Positions 34,503-43,600 of a DNA stretch of 60,890 nt are shown one piece after another; within the stretch, counting starts at the first letter, position 1; each line of letters opens with the position of its first letter. This DNA comes from Chitinophagaceae bacterium (GTDB lineage Bacteria; Bacteroidota; Bacteroidia; Chitinophagales; Chitinophagaceae). The notes below the pieces were generated by a model that was not told the DNA's origin, did not search any database, and worked only from the letters and a program-made list of their open reading frames with translations. The stretch is taken from NCBI GenBank assembly GCA_019747705.1, contig JAIEQM010000030.1, positions 1 to 60,890 of the forward strand, written 5' to 3'. The translations under genes and the position numbers were made by a program.

Positions 34503-36221
34503 CTAGCCCAGCTTTTCCATCTCCCCCTTCACAAACTCCATCAATGTTTTAATATGTGAAGGAGAAAAATCAAATTTCAGTCCTGCGGCTTCATATAATT
34601 CAGGAAGCGTTTTTGTGCCGCCCAAACTTAAGGCGTTGATATAATTACTCAATGCCTGTTGCTGATTCTGCTTAAACTGCATCCACAAACCGATTGCGCC
34701 AAGCTGTGCAATTCCATATTCAATATAGTAAAACGGTACTTCAAACAAATGCAGTTGACGCTGCCATTCTGTGGGACGGAAATGTTCCAATCCACTGTAA
34801 TCAATCATGCCCGTGCTGTACTCATTTGCCAAACGCACCCAATGATTTGCTCTTTCTTCAACAGTATGTTTCGGGTTTTCATAAATCCAGTGCTGAAAGG
34901 CATCAATACGTGCAATCCACGGAAGAATGGTGAGCACACGTTCCAACTGTTTAAACTTGGCTCTTCTTAATTCTTCTGCATCAGCAAAGAAAATATTCCA
35001 GTGCTCCATGCTGAAGAGTTCCATCGCCATGCTTGCCACTTCTGCAATTTCAGCTCCGTACTCTTTAAAACCTGTGAGTTCAAGATTGTGTATGAGGAAA
35101 GAATGTACTGCATGCCCACCTTCGTGCACCATGGTGGTAACATCATCCAACGTGCCTGCTGCATTCATAAAAATAAAAGGCGCACCTGTTTCAGCTAATG
35201 GCATGTTATAACCGCCGGGTGCTTTTCCCTTGCGACTGTCCAAATCAAAACGTTTCATCTCATTCATCTTCTTCAAACAATCAGCAAAAAAAGGATTGAG
35301 CTTTGCAAAACATTCTATACTCTTATCTAATAATTCTTTCCCGTTGTTAAATGGCTGCAATGGTTCAATTCCTGCGGGCTCTGCTTCCATATCCCACGGG
35401 CGTAATACATCCACATCAATTGCTTTGCGTTGCTCTTCATAAATGGTTTTTACTAAAGGAACCACATGTTGTTTTACCGCTTCATGAAAATTGAAACAAT
35501 CCTGCGGCGTATAATCAAAACGCCCAAGCTCTTTAAACTTATAATCACGATAGTTACTGAAGCCTGTGTTCAATGCAATTTGATGACGCCGCTCCACCAG
35601 TTTGTTAAAGAGGTCATTTAGTGCATCTCTATCTGCATATCTTCTGTTTTGAATTTTGAGATATATTTCTTCACGAAGTTTACGATCAGGGTTTTCTAAA
35701 AACTTTGCAGCCTGCTGCAATGTGTATTCTTTTGCTTCAACCTCCACTGTCATTTTTCCTGCTATCTGGCCAAACTGCTGCTGCATTACACTCAGCTCTG
35801 CATTGATGGGAATATTTTCTTCACGAAACAGTTCAATACTTTTTTTAATGGAACGCAGATACGTAAAGTATTTGTTCTGATCCAGTTCTTGTGTAAAAGC
35901 ACACTCAACTAATTTTCTGTTGAGCTTATCTGCATAAGGCTGCATTTTGGGTGCAATCTCCATGTAGAAATAGTTGAACGCTTCTTCTAATTGTTTGTTT
36001 TCTGTATCACAGGTCATACGCACCTGACGCCAGCAGGCATCTTCACTGATGACGGCTTCCAGTTCGCTGCTGTTGTGCAGCCATGTTTTCAAATCAGCTT
36101 TGCTGTTGATGGGTGCATTAAGTAATGAAGTGAAATAAGGTTCCAGTGCTTCCCATGTTGTTATCAAAAAATCTTTGGGTAAAAATTTTCGCTCAACGGG
36201 TTTGATGTCTGCTGTGTACAT
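34503..36221 (-). CDS. M3 family oligoendopeptidase
   Basis: The 572-residue protein belongs to the M3 metallopeptidases (PepF-like): HEGGHAVHS (HExxH zinc site) near residue 362, followed by a downstream Glu in EYGAEIAEVASMAMELFS. The start MYTADIKPVERKFLPKDF is typical of a Bacteroidota subgroup. It should cleave oligopeptides in the cytoplasm; no signal peptide is seen. Encoded alone. Confidence 0.93.
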   Translation of the reverse strand: MYTADIKPVERKFLPKDFLITTWEALEPYFTSLLNAPINSKADLKTWLHNSSELEAVISEDACWRQVRMTCDTENKQLEEAFNYFYMEIAPKMQPYADKLNRKLVECAFTQELDQNKYFTYLRSIKKSIELFREENIPINAELSVMQQQFGQIAGKMTVEVEAKEYTLQQAAKFLENPDRKLREEIYLKIQNRRYADRDALNDLFNKLVERRHQIALNTGFSNYRDYKFKELGRFDYTPQDCFNFHEAVKQHVVPLVKTIYEEQRKAIDVDVLRPWDMEAEPAGIEPLQPFNNGKELLDKSIECFAKLNPFFADCLKKMNEMKRFDLDSRKGKAPGGYNMPLAETGAPFIFMNAAGTLDDVTTMVHEGGHAVHSFLIHNLELTGFKEYGAEIAEVASMAMELFSMEHWNIFFADAEELRRAKFKQLERVLTILPWIARIDAFQHWIYENPKHTVEERANHWVRLANEYSTGMIDYSGLEHFRPTEWQRQLHLFEVPFYYIEYGIAQLGAIGLWMQFKQNQQQALSNYINALSLGGTKTLPELYEAAGLKFDFSPSHIKTLMEFVKGEMEKLG

Positions 36222-36237
36222 ATCTTCTCAATTAAAA

Positions 36238-36312
36238 GACCTGACAGGTTGAACACTAAGGACAAACAGAATTTTAAAAACCGGTTGCACTAAAGTCATA
36301 ACCTGTCAGGTC
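36238..36312. repeat. inverted repeat with ACCTGACAGGT arms
   Basis: Perfect 13-base arms GACCTGACAGGTT (36238-36250) and AACCTGTCAGGTC (36300-36312). One arm recurs alone at 32664-32675. It looks like a dispersed repetitive palindrome. Confidence 0.7.
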
Positions 36313-36352
36313 ACTGATAGCTTACCGTCTTCCAGGCAAGTGTTGTTATAAA

Positions 36353-36937
36353 TTAATCTTCTTTTTTCTTTTTCGGCGCTGCTTTTTTCTTAGGAGCTGC
36401 TTCTGTTGCCTCTTCTTTCTTTTCTGCTTTTGGTTTAGCCGCTTTTTTTGCAGGTTTTACTTCTTCTGTTACAGTTTCAGCCGCTTTCCTTGCCGGCTTC
36501 TTTTCTTCAGCAACTGCAGGCGCTGCTGCCTCTTCAACTTCTTCTTCAGGCACTTCGCTTAACTTGAACTCAATACCCTTGCTTTTGATGATGCTGAACC
36601 ATTTCACCATCTTTTTCATATCACTGGCATACACCCGTTCAAAATCCAGGTCGGGATAGGTTTTTTCAAAAAATGTTTTTACTGCTTTAGCATCCTTCTC
36701 ATCGGGCAATGCCACGTCTGCAGCATCAATTGATTTAAAAATATCAACAAGATTTACATTGTCACGCACTGTATATACCTCAATGCTTTCCAAATGAGAG
36801 AACTGGTGTTGCCTTGTGGAGGCAAACCGGCTGTTGCCATCTTCCAGTGAGCGAACAATGGCGCCATCTGTTTTACTGCTGATGAGTTCATACAATCCCG
36901 GCAAACCTGTTACCGCTATCAATTTTGAATATTCCAT
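36353..36937 (-). CDS. DUF5606 domain protein with Lys/Ala-rich tail
   Basis: Residues about 1-135 match DUF5606 (YSKLIAVTGLPGLYELIS opening, then RQHQFSHLESIEVYT). The remaining 60 or so residues are low-complexity Ala/Lys/Glu (AAKPKAEKKEEATEAAPKKK), like histone-tail-like or nucleic-acid binding tails. The function is unknown. I prefer the ATG at 36937; the annotated alternative begins three residues earlier. Confidence 0.82.
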   Translation of the reverse strand: MEYSKLIAVTGLPGLYELISSKTDGAIVRSLEDGNSRFASTRQHQFSHLESIEVYTVRDNVNLVDIFKSIDAADVALPDEKDAKAVKTFFEKTYPDLDFERVYASDMKKMVKWFSIIKSKGIEFKLSEVPEEEVEEAAAPAVAEEKKPARKAAETVTEEVKPAKKAAKPKAEKKEEATEAAPKKKAAPKKKKED

Positions 36938-36980
36938 ATGCTTCAATTAAGGCGTGCAATTTAGGCCTAAATGATGAAAT

Positions 36981-37044
36981 AAACCTCCGGGGGTTTATAA
37001 ACCTGTTTTAGAAATTCACCATCTTGATGATACCCCGGAGGTTT
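36981..37044. repeat. inverted repeat AAACCTCCGGGG ... CCCCGGAGGTTT
   Basis: Perfect 12-base arms at 36981-36992 and 37033-37044 with a 40-base spacer. A possible start for the following gene (37024) lies inside it, so I reject that start. Confidence 0.7.
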
Positions 37045-37071
37045 TTATTAGTTTCGGGGAAATTATTGATT

Positions 37072-39507
37072 ATGACCCGTTTTGCTTTTTTGTTGCTGTT
37101 TCTCATCAGTTCAGTTGTTGCCGTTTCTCAATCAGGCTTTGGCTCTTTTCAGTCGTTGAAGCAGGAGGCAGGTGCAATGGTCATTACCACATCGGCAGGT
37201 ACATTTATTTTTCGCAACTATCCGGATAATATCATACAAACAACTTTTGAAACAGCAGCTTACAAAGGCGAACAAGTCAGTAATGCTGTGTTGTTAAAAC
37301 CATTGCCGGCAGGTTTTAAAATCAAACTTCAAAATGCAGAAAAAATTATTTTAACCAATACCATTGCTGAAGTAGAAATATTAAAACAACCGGTAACTAT
37401 CAGCTACCGCTATGTAAAAACAGGTGATGAATTTTACCTGAGTAATATCACCTCTAAAGATAATCATCGTGTGTTTCAGTTTAATTTGATTGATGAGGAT
37501 GAACAATTCTTTGGCACGGGCAGCCGCAGTATTGCTTTTAATAAACGCAATCAGCGGGTGGGGCTTGATAACAATCCATGGTACGGCTACAGTACCAATG
37601 CAGATAATCTCAACTACTCCATGCCTTTTTATGTGAGCAATAACAACTATGGTATTTTTTATGACAACCCTTCCCGTGGATATATTGATTTTGGAAAAAC
37701 CAGTAAAGACACACTGGATGCAGGTTTTAAAGCAGGCAAACTTCAGTTCTATACTTTTTTTGGGGCGAATGCTGCACAAATTATTGAACAGTTTACCTCA
37801 CTGGTAGGCCGCATGAGTTTACCACCACGCTGGGCATTGGGCAATTTTATGAGCCGCTTTGGTTACCGCACACAGGATGAAGTAATGAGCATTGCTGCAA
37901 AAATGAAAGAACAACAATTTCCGTTTGATGCGGTGATTATTGATTTGTTCTGGTTTGGTGATGCGGTGCATGGTGCATGGAACATGGGCAACTTAGACTG
38001 GAACAAACAACGTTTTCCAGAGCCTGAAAAAATGATTGCTGATTTAAAAAAACAAAACATCAACACCATTTTAATTACGGAGCCGTTTGTACTTGCAGAA
38101 TCATTCAACTACAAATACACACAGCAAAACAAACTCAATGCTGTTGATGCAAAAGGCGATACGGTGGGCATCAAAGAGTTTTATTTCGGTCACACAGGGT
38201 TGCTGGATATTTTTCAGAACAAAACAAAAGACTGGTTCTGGAGTAAGTATGATGCACAAATAAAAAAAGGCGTAGCAGGCTGGTGGGGCGATTTGGGTGA
38301 ACCTGAAAAACATCCCAATTATGTATTTCATAATATGAAAGATTTTGGTCAAACACGTTTGTTCAATGCAGATGAAGTGCACAATATGTATGGCCATGAG
38401 TGGAGTAAAATGGTATTTGATAAGTATGCAAAATTTTATCCTGCACAGCGTTTGTTTCATTTGAACAGAAGTGGTTATGCAGGTACCTGGCGTTTTGGTT
38501 CAGTGCCATGGAGCGGTGATGTGGACAGAAGCTGGAATGGCTTTAAAGCACAACTGCCCATTATGCAAAGCATGAGTATGAGCGGTGTGCCCACCATGCA
38601 CAGTGATGCTGGTGGTTTTGCAATGGGTGAACGTGATCCTGAATTGTATTTGCGTTGGTTGCAAATGGCTGTGTTTACACCCATCTTTCGCCCGCATGGA
38701 AGTGTAAATGCACCCGACCCCAACATTCCGCAGATAGAAAGTGAACCTGTATTTTATGATGAACCCAATAAAAGTATTTTAAGAAAGTTTGTGGAGCTGC
38801 GTTATCAATTGATGCCTTATGTATATACCCTCAGCTATGATGCAGCTACTAAAGGCTGGCCCATGGTGCGGCCCATGTTTTTTAATGATGGCGCTGATAG
38901 TAACCTGAATAAAGCTAATAACCAGTATATGTTTGGTGACGCCTTGCTCATTGCACCTGTATTGGAAAAAGGCGCCACTAAACGGAAATTGTATTTGCCA
39001 AAAGGTTTGTGGTATGATTTTTTAAATCCTTCCAAAACTTATAATGGTGCTGCCTGGATAGAAGTGGATGTAACAGCAGAAAGCATTCCTGTGTTTGTAA
39101 AAGGCGGAAGCGTCATTCCTATGAAACCACCGTTTGAAAACACTGCCAATTATCCCAAAGACAAATTGATACTGCATTACTATGCTGCAGAAGGTTCTTT
39201 TCTGAATATCGTTTATGAAGATGATGGTAATAACCCCAAAGCAATCGCTTCAAAACAATTTGAATTAACAACCATCAGTACAGCAAAAAAAGAAAATGAA
39301 GTTGTTATAACGCTGAATAAAAAAGGAACGTATGCCGGTATGCCTTCACAAAAAAAGATTGAGGTATTGGTTTATGGTATTAATAAACCTGCTCAAGTGC
39401 TGGTGAATAAAATTCCTTACGCCAAATGGATGGTACATGATGATGGAACTGTTCATCTTTCTGAATTAACATGGGGCACGGCAATGAAAATGATACAATT
39501 CAAATAA
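37072..39507 (+). CDS. exported glycoside hydrolase family 31 protein
   Basis: About 811 residues from the ATG at 37072, with a signal peptide ending VAVSQ. The body is a GH31 barrel: the N-terminal beta-sandwich has an FGTGSRSIAFNKRNQ segment, the catalytic nucleophile region is GWWGDLGEPE, and GVPTMHSDAGGFAMGERDPE and FRPHGSVNAPDP form the rest of the active site. GH31 enzymes are alpha-glucosidases, alpha-xylosidases or transglycosidases; specificity cannot be assigned. No SusC/SusD genes lie nearby. Confidence 0.92.
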   Translation: MTRFAFLLLFLISSVVAVSQSGFGSFQSLKQEAGAMVITTSAGTFIFRNYPDNIIQTTFETAAYKGEQVSNAVLLKPLPAGFKIKLQNAEKIILTNTIAEVEILKQPVTISYRYVKTGDEFYLSNITSKDNHRVFQFNLIDEDEQFFGTGSRSIAFNKRNQRVGLDNNPWYGYSTNADNLNYSMPFYVSNNNYGIFYDNPSRGYIDFGKTSKDTLDAGFKAGKLQFYTFFGANAAQIIEQFTSLVGRMSLPPRWALGNFMSRFGYRTQDEVMSIAAKMKEQQFPFDAVIIDLFWFGDAVHGAWNMGNLDWNKQRFPEPEKMIADLKKQNINTILITEPFVLAESFNYKYTQQNKLNAVDAKGDTVGIKEFYFGHTGLLDIFQNKTKDWFWSKYDAQIKKGVAGWWGDLGEPEKHPNYVFHNMKDFGQTRLFNADEVHNMYGHEWSKMVFDKYAKFYPAQRLFHLNRSGYAGTWRFGSVPWSGDVDRSWNGFKAQLPIMQSMSMSGVPTMHSDAGGFAMGERDPELYLRWLQMAVFTPIFRPHGSVNAPDPNIPQIESEPVFYDEPNKSILRKFVELRYQLMPYVYTLSYDAATKGWPMVRPMFFNDGADSNLNKANNQYMFGDALLIAPVLEKGATKRKLYLPKGLWYDFLNPSKTYNGAAWIEVDVTAESIPVFVKGGSVIPMKPPFENTANYPKDKLILHYYAAEGSFLNIVYEDDGNNPKAIASKQFELTTISTAKKENEVVITLNKKGTYAGMPSQKKIEVLVYGINKPAQVLVNKIPYAKWMVHDDGTVHLSELTWGTAMKMIQFK

Positions 39508-39533
39508 AGAAGGCTTTAAAAACACAACCGGTT

Positions 39534-39542
39534 TGTGGATAA
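39534..39542. promoter_or_regulatory. DnaA-box-like 9-mer (TGTGGATAA)
   Basis: TGTGGATAA, the exact complement of the consensus DnaA box TTATCCACA, lies between the GH31 gene and the HU gene. A single copy may be chance or a regulatory DnaA site. Confidence 0.4.
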
Positions 39543-39617
39543 CTATTACTCTGTAATCCTTGCTGCATAAAGGTTTGAGCGGAGAAATTAAAAAATCAGG
39601 CGTGCATTAAAAAAATT

Positions 39618-39646
39618 TTGTTACAGTATAAAACCCTCTATATTTG
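39618..39646 (+). promoter_or_regulatory. HU promoter (TTG / TATATTTG)
   Basis: TTG at 39618-39620 and TATATTTG at 39639-39646 are separated by 18 bases, matching the Bacteroidota -33/-7 pattern. The HU start codon is 24 bp downstream. Confidence 0.65.
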
Positions 39647-39669
39647 TCGCCTCTAAAAAAAATCGCAAT

Positions 39670-39939
39670 ATGAATAAAGCTGAATTAGTAGCAAAAATGT
39701 CTGACGATGCAGGCATTTCAAAAACCCAGGCCAACGCAGCGCTGGATTCAATGATAGAAGCAGTACAGAAAACATTAAAAGGCGGTGGCAAAGTTACACT
39801 CGTGGGTTTTGGTACGTTTAGCGTGAGCAAACGACAGGCACGTACCGGCCGTAATCCTAAAACCGGTGAAACGATTAAAATTAAAGCAAAGAAAGTGGCC
39901 AAGTTTAAAGCCGGTAAAGAACTCGCAGCAAAATTGTAA
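39670..39939 (+). CDS. HU family DNA-binding protein
   Basis: The 89-residue protein has the full HU/IHF fold: [20 protein letters not shown] opening, [20 protein letters not shown] and [20 protein letters not shown]. The Pro at the tip of the beta arm (RNPKTGE) is the DNA-intercalating residue. It dimerises, bends DNA and helps compact the nucleoid. A clear promoter and a terminator bracket it. Confidence 0.95.
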   Translation: MNKAELVAKMSDDAGISKTQANAALDSMIEAVQKTLKGGGKVTLVGFGTFSVSKRQARTGRNPKTGETIKIKAKKVAKFKAGKELAAKL

Positions 39940-39953
39940 TATCATCCATAAAT

Positions 39954-39990
39954 AAAAAGCAGGCAGTAATTATTGTTTCCTGCTTTTTTG
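39954..39990 (+). terminator. rho-independent terminator of HU
   Basis: AAAAGCAGG pairs with CCTGCTTTT across a 15-base loop, followed by TTG. Starts 15 bp after the HU stop. Confidence 0.8.
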
Positions 39991-40030
39991 TTTCAGCAAT
40001 CGTTACTTTTATATAATAAAAACAAATTTT

Positions 40031-40144
40031 ATGGGAAGAGGAGATAAAAAAACAAAACGTGGTAAAATATCAAAAGGTTCATTTGGTAAATCAAGACCTG
40101 CAAAACCAAAGAAAAAAGCCGCTCCTGCTAAAAGCAGTAAATAA
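40031..40144 (+). CDS. 30S ribosomal protein THX (small basic)
   Basis: A 37-residue, very basic protein too short for standard gene finders. It starts MGRGDKKTKRGKISKGSFGK and continues with SRPAKPKKK, which is the THX (bTHX) family pattern known from Bacteroidota and Thermus. It binds the head of the 30S subunit and stabilises rRNA. It is preceded by the HU terminator and followed by its own hairpin. Confidence 0.85.
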   Translation: MGRGDKKTKRGKISKGSFGKSRPAKPKKKAAPAKSSK

Positions 40145-40156
40145 ATAAATTTTCAG

Positions 40157-40209
40157 GCAGGGTTTGGGTTAAACTGTTTACGGGTTAAGCTTGCCCTGCT
40201 AATTTTTTC
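40157..40209 (+). terminator. terminator after THX
   Basis: GCAGGG (40157-40162) and CCCTGC (40194-40199) form the outer stem, with inner partial pairing, followed by AATTTTTTC. Confidence 0.6.
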
Positions 40210-40211
40210 TT

Positions 40212-40850
40212 TTAAGGCGCTAATCGTTCAACTTTCCACACACCATTTTCCGTTAGGGTATATTGAATTCGATCATGCAGGCGGCTGGGTCTTCCCTGCC
40301 AAAATTCTATAATAACAGGCTTTACCCGGTACCCTCCCCAATAATGCGGGCGTTTTAATTCATGCTCCTTTATTTTACTCAGTTCATCAACCTTTGCTTC
40401 CAGCCATTCCCTGTTTTCAATTACCTGGCTTTGTGGTGAAGCCCATGCACCAATACGGCTGCCGGAGGGGCGTGATAAAAAATAATCATCACACTCTTTC
40501 TCACTTACTTTTTCAACCATTCCTGTAATACGAACCTGCCGTTCCAGTTCTTTCCAAAAGAAAAGAAGCGATGCTCTTGGGTTTTCATTCAATTCCTGTC
40601 CTTTAGCACTTTCATAATTGGTAAAAAAAACAAAGCCCTTTTCATTAAACTCTTTCAATAAAACTATCCTGGCTGATGGCACACCTTCAAGCGATGAAGT
40701 GGCCAGCGTCATCGCATTCAATTCATCAATCTCAGAATTCATTGCTTCCTGCCACCATACATGAAACTGCTGAATGGGATTGGGTAATACCTCCTTTTCA
40801 GATAATGATTTTAAACTGTAATCTTTTCTTAAGTGAGCGATGCTGTGCAT
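40212..40850 (-). CDS. pdxH: pyridoxamine 5'-phosphate oxidase
   Basis: About 212 residues from the ATG at 40850 (a longer frame starts at 40868). It has the family order: RKDYSLKSL start, MTLATSSLEGVPSARIVLLK (FMN site), FFTNYESAKGQELNENPRAS, FFWKELERQVRITG, and C-terminal WGGYRVKPVIIEFWQGRPSR. The enzyme makes pyridoxal phosphate from PNP or PMP using FMN and O2. PLP is used by the aminotransferases at 57344 and 58978. Confidence 0.95.
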   Translation of the reverse strand: MHSIAHLRKDYSLKSLSEKEVLPNPIQQFHVWWQEAMNSEIDELNAMTLATSSLEGVPSARIVLLKEFNEKGFVFFTNYESAKGQELNENPRASLLFFWKELERQVRITGMVEKVSEKECDDYFLSRPSGSRIGAWASPQSQVIENREWLEAKVDELSKIKEHELKRPHYWGGYRVKPVIIEFWQGRPSRLHDRIQYTLTENGVWKVERLAP

Positions 40851-40969
40851 ACAATAAATATTTCGCAAAACTATGAAGTGTATCTTTATAATCGTACTGT
40901 TACATCATGATTGATGTCAGATGACGAAATCAGTTCTTATAAAAAGAAGCCACCCGTAAAGGAGAACAA

Positions 40970-42838
40970 TTATCTTCCCATATACACCATTAATATCTGT
41001 ACATCACTTGGGTTTACACCTGAAATACGGGAAGCCTGGCCCAATGTTCGTGGTTTAATTTTCTTAAATTTTTGCAATGCTTCAGCGCTGATAGAAGAAA
41101 CTTTATTGTAATCAAATGAATCCGGTATTTCCAAATCTTCAAGCTGGCTCATCCGTTGCACCAGTTCTTTTTCCTTATTAATATACACATCATATTTCAC
41201 CTGTATTTCTGTCTGTTCCAAAATTTCACGGTTATTCGTTCCTGTTAGCTGCTGAAGAGCGGGTGATGCCTTTACCAGTTCTTCTAAGGCAATACCCGGG
41301 CGTAACAGTATTTGTTGTGCTTTTTGCTTTTGAGAAATTGTTGCACTGCCTTTCGCCTCTAAAAAAGGATTAATTTCTTCAGGGGTTAATGTTACATCTG
41401 CCAGTATTGTTTTTAATTGATCAACTGCCTCCAGTTTTGTTCTTGTTTGTTCCATCCGTTCCTGGGAAGCAAGCCCCATTCTGTAACTCAGCTCAGTAAG
41501 TCTTAAATCAGCATTATCCTGGCGCAGCAATGTTCTGTATTCGGCCCGGCTGGTAAACATGCGGTAGGGTTCATCGGTTCCCTTGCTTATAAGGTCATCA
41601 ATTAAAACTCCAATATAAGCATCACTTCTCTTTAGAATAAACGGGGCTTCTTCATTGGTTTTAAGATGCGCATTAATTCCGGCCATTAAACCCTGGCAGG
41701 CAGCTTCTTCATAACCTGTTGTTCCGTTGATTTGGCCGGCAAAGAAAAGATTCTGCACCTGCTTTGTTTCAAGTGAATATTGAAGCTGGGTGGGCGGAAA
41801 AAAATCATACTCAATGGCGTAACCGGGTCTGAACATCCGGCAATTTTCAAAACCTTCAATTGTACGAAGCGCATCGTATTGCACTTGCTCTGGTAATGAA
41901 GTTGAAAATCCATTTACATAAATCTCAACGGTATTCCATCCTTCCGGCTCTACAAATAACTGATGCCGGTCCCTGTCAGCAAACCGGTTGATTTTATCTT
42001 CTATACTGGGACAGTACCTTGGCCCTGTTCCCTGAATCCGCCCCTGGTACATAGGGCTTCGGTCAAACCCAGTTTTCAATATTTCATGAACAGTTGAGTT
42101 GGTATAAGTGATGAAGCAACTTTTTTGTTGCTCTGGTTTGATGATATCAATATTCATATAAGAGAACCCGCTGATTTCATCATCTCCCTTTTGCTCCTCC
42201 ATTTTTGAATAGTTCAGACTGCGCCCATCAATCCTGGGAGGGGTTCCTGTTTTTAAACGATCGCTTTCAAAACCCAATTCAACTAATTGTTCGGTTATTC
42301 CCGTTGCTGCTTTTTCCGAAATACGGCCACCTCCCAGTTGTTTTTCTCCAATATGAATCACTCCATTCAGGAAGGTACCGCTGGTTACCACAACTGCTTT
42401 TGACTTTATTTCATGACCCAAACCAGTTATGACACCAAAGCATCTTCCATCCTTTACCAACAATTGCCGAACCATATCCTGGTAAAAATCTACGTTGGGT
42501 GTATTTTCCAGCATTTCCCGCCAGGTGGAAGCAAAAAGCATTCTGTCGTTTTGTGTGCGGGGACTCCACATAGCAGGCCCTTTACTGCGGTTAAGCATCC
42601 GAAACTGAATCATGCTTTTATCACTAACAATTCCGCTATACCCCCCTAGGGCATCAATTTCTCTTACAATCTGCCCCTTGGCAATACCGCCCATTGCAGG
42701 ATTACAGCTCATTTGGGCAATGGTTTGCATGTTCATGGTAATGAGCAGTACTTTGCTGCCCATATTAGCGGCAGATGCAGCAGCTTCACAGCCGGCATGG
42801 CCAGCGCCCACTACTATAATATCGTATTCTGGAAACAT
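40970..42838 (-). CDS. mnmG: tRNA uridine-5-carboxymethylaminomethyl modification enzyme MnmG (GidA)
   Basis: The 622-residue protein begins with the FAD site VGAGHAGCEAA and contains CNPAMGGIAKG, FGVITG/GTFLNGVIHIGEKQ and the C-terminal domain that contacts MnmE and tRNA. It forms MnmEG with MnmE and adds the carboxymethylaminomethyl group at U34 of some tRNAs. Length is normal. Two parS-like sites lie just upstream. It is not followed by mnmE here. Confidence 0.97.
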   Translation of the reverse strand: MFPEYDIIVVGAGHAGCEAAASAANMGSKVLLITMNMQTIAQMSCNPAMGGIAKGQIVREIDALGGYSGIVSDKSMIQFRMLNRSKGPAMWSPRTQNDRMLFASTWREMLENTPNVDFYQDMVRQLLVKDGRCFGVITGLGHEIKSKAVVVTSGTFLNGVIHIGEKQLGGGRISEKAATGITEQLVELGFESDRLKTGTPPRIDGRSLNYSKMEEQKGDDEISGFSYMNIDIIKPEQQKSCFITYTNSTVHEILKTGFDRSPMYQGRIQGTGPRYCPSIEDKINRFADRDRHQLFVEPEGWNTVEIYVNGFSTSLPEQVQYDALRTIEGFENCRMFRPGYAIEYDFFPPTQLQYSLETKQVQNLFFAGQINGTTGYEEAACQGLMAGINAHLKTNEEAPFILKRSDAYIGVLIDDLISKGTDEPYRMFTSRAEYRTLLRQDNADLRLTELSYRMGLASQERMEQTRTKLEAVDQLKTILADVTLTPEEINPFLEAKGSATISQKQKAQQILLRPGIALEELVKASPALQQLTGTNNREILEQTEIQVKYDVYINKEKELVQRMSQLEDLEIPDSFDYNKVSSISAEALQKFKKIKPRTLGQASRISGVNPSDVQILMVYMGR

Positions 42839-42879
42839 AAAAAAACAAAGATAGCTTGAAATGCCCGGGCGGTTTGTAT

Positions 42880-42938
42880 GGTTTCACGTGAAAAACAGAA
42901 TGTTTCAGACTGGAACATTTTATGTTACATGTGAAACC
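42880..42938. promoter_or_regulatory. pair of parS-like palindromes upstream of mnmG
   Basis: Site 1 (42880-42895) contains the perfect core TTTCACGTGAAA and matches 14 of 16 positions of the parS consensus; site 2 (42923-42938) TGTTACATGTGAAACC matches 13 of 16. They sit in the 100-bp gap upstream of mnmG. If functional they would be bound by ParB. Confidence 0.5.
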
Positions 42939-42940
42939 TG

Positions 42941-43600
42941 CTATTTACAGGCAAAGACTTGTACTAAAACAGCCTTCTTATCATTTACAACACCAAATGA
43001 AACTCCCATTACCTCAAACTTGGGGTCCAGAAGATTTATACGATGGCCTTTATCAGCTACGCCATAATCAATTAAAAGAGTAACAAGAGCTTCAAGGGGG
43101 TTTCTATTGCCAGAATAGATGTTTTCTGCTCCGCATTTATAAGAGCCCGCTTCCTTAATTCTCTGTATAAAACCCTTTCCTGATGATGATTTATGAGAAA
43201 TAATACCCCCACGTGCTGCTAAATCAACTGAATGAGTTTTTGCCATTATCTTTATTCCTGCATCAGGAATTAAATAAGGAAGCGGGCTTCTAACCTTTTG
43301 AATGTCCCGTTCAAGGCTTTTTACTTCTGGTTTATTTGCCTCCGGAAATTGACGGATGAACTCTTTTACAACCTCAACGTAAAATTTTTGAGGACTTCTT
43401 CGAAATACATTGGTCCAGTAAAACATCATTTGCTCTTCTTTTGTAAACCCAGAGAAAATTTCATTTTTACTGATGGATTTCCACACAGAGGAGTCAATAG
43501 GGGCGTTGTAAACAAATGGCTTGTCCTGCAGGGTAATTATACCCTGACTGAATACTGATGTTCTAATGACCAAAAGAAACCCAATTAAGATATACTTCAT
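42941..43600 (-). CDS. exported CAP (SCP/PR1) domain protein
   Basis: The 219-residue protein has a signal peptide (ending SVFSQ) and a CAP domain: MKTHSVDLAARGGIISH-like first His segment, GAENIYSGN (CAP motif E) and the HRINLLDPKFEVMGVSFG C-terminal motif. CAP proteins are secreted and their bacterial roles are mostly unknown. Its ATG overlaps the ybeY stop (ATGA), so both are likely co-translated. Confidence 0.82.
   Translation of the reverse strand: MKYILIGFLLVIRTSVFSQGIITLQDKPFVYNAPIDSSVWKSISKNEIFSGFTKEEQMMFYWTNVFRRSPQKFYVEVVKEFIRQFPEANKPEVKSLERDIQKVRSPLPYLIPDAGIKIMAKTHSVDLAARGGIISHKSSSGKGFIQRIKEAGSYKCGAENIYSGNRNPLEALVTLLIDYGVADKGHRINLLDPKFEVMGVSFGVVNDKKAVLVQVFACK

Noticed and set aside
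36353..36540. Lys/Ala repeats in the DUF5606 gene as a microsatellite
   Set aside because: Codons vary, the frame is kept and the tail fits a disordered protein tail.
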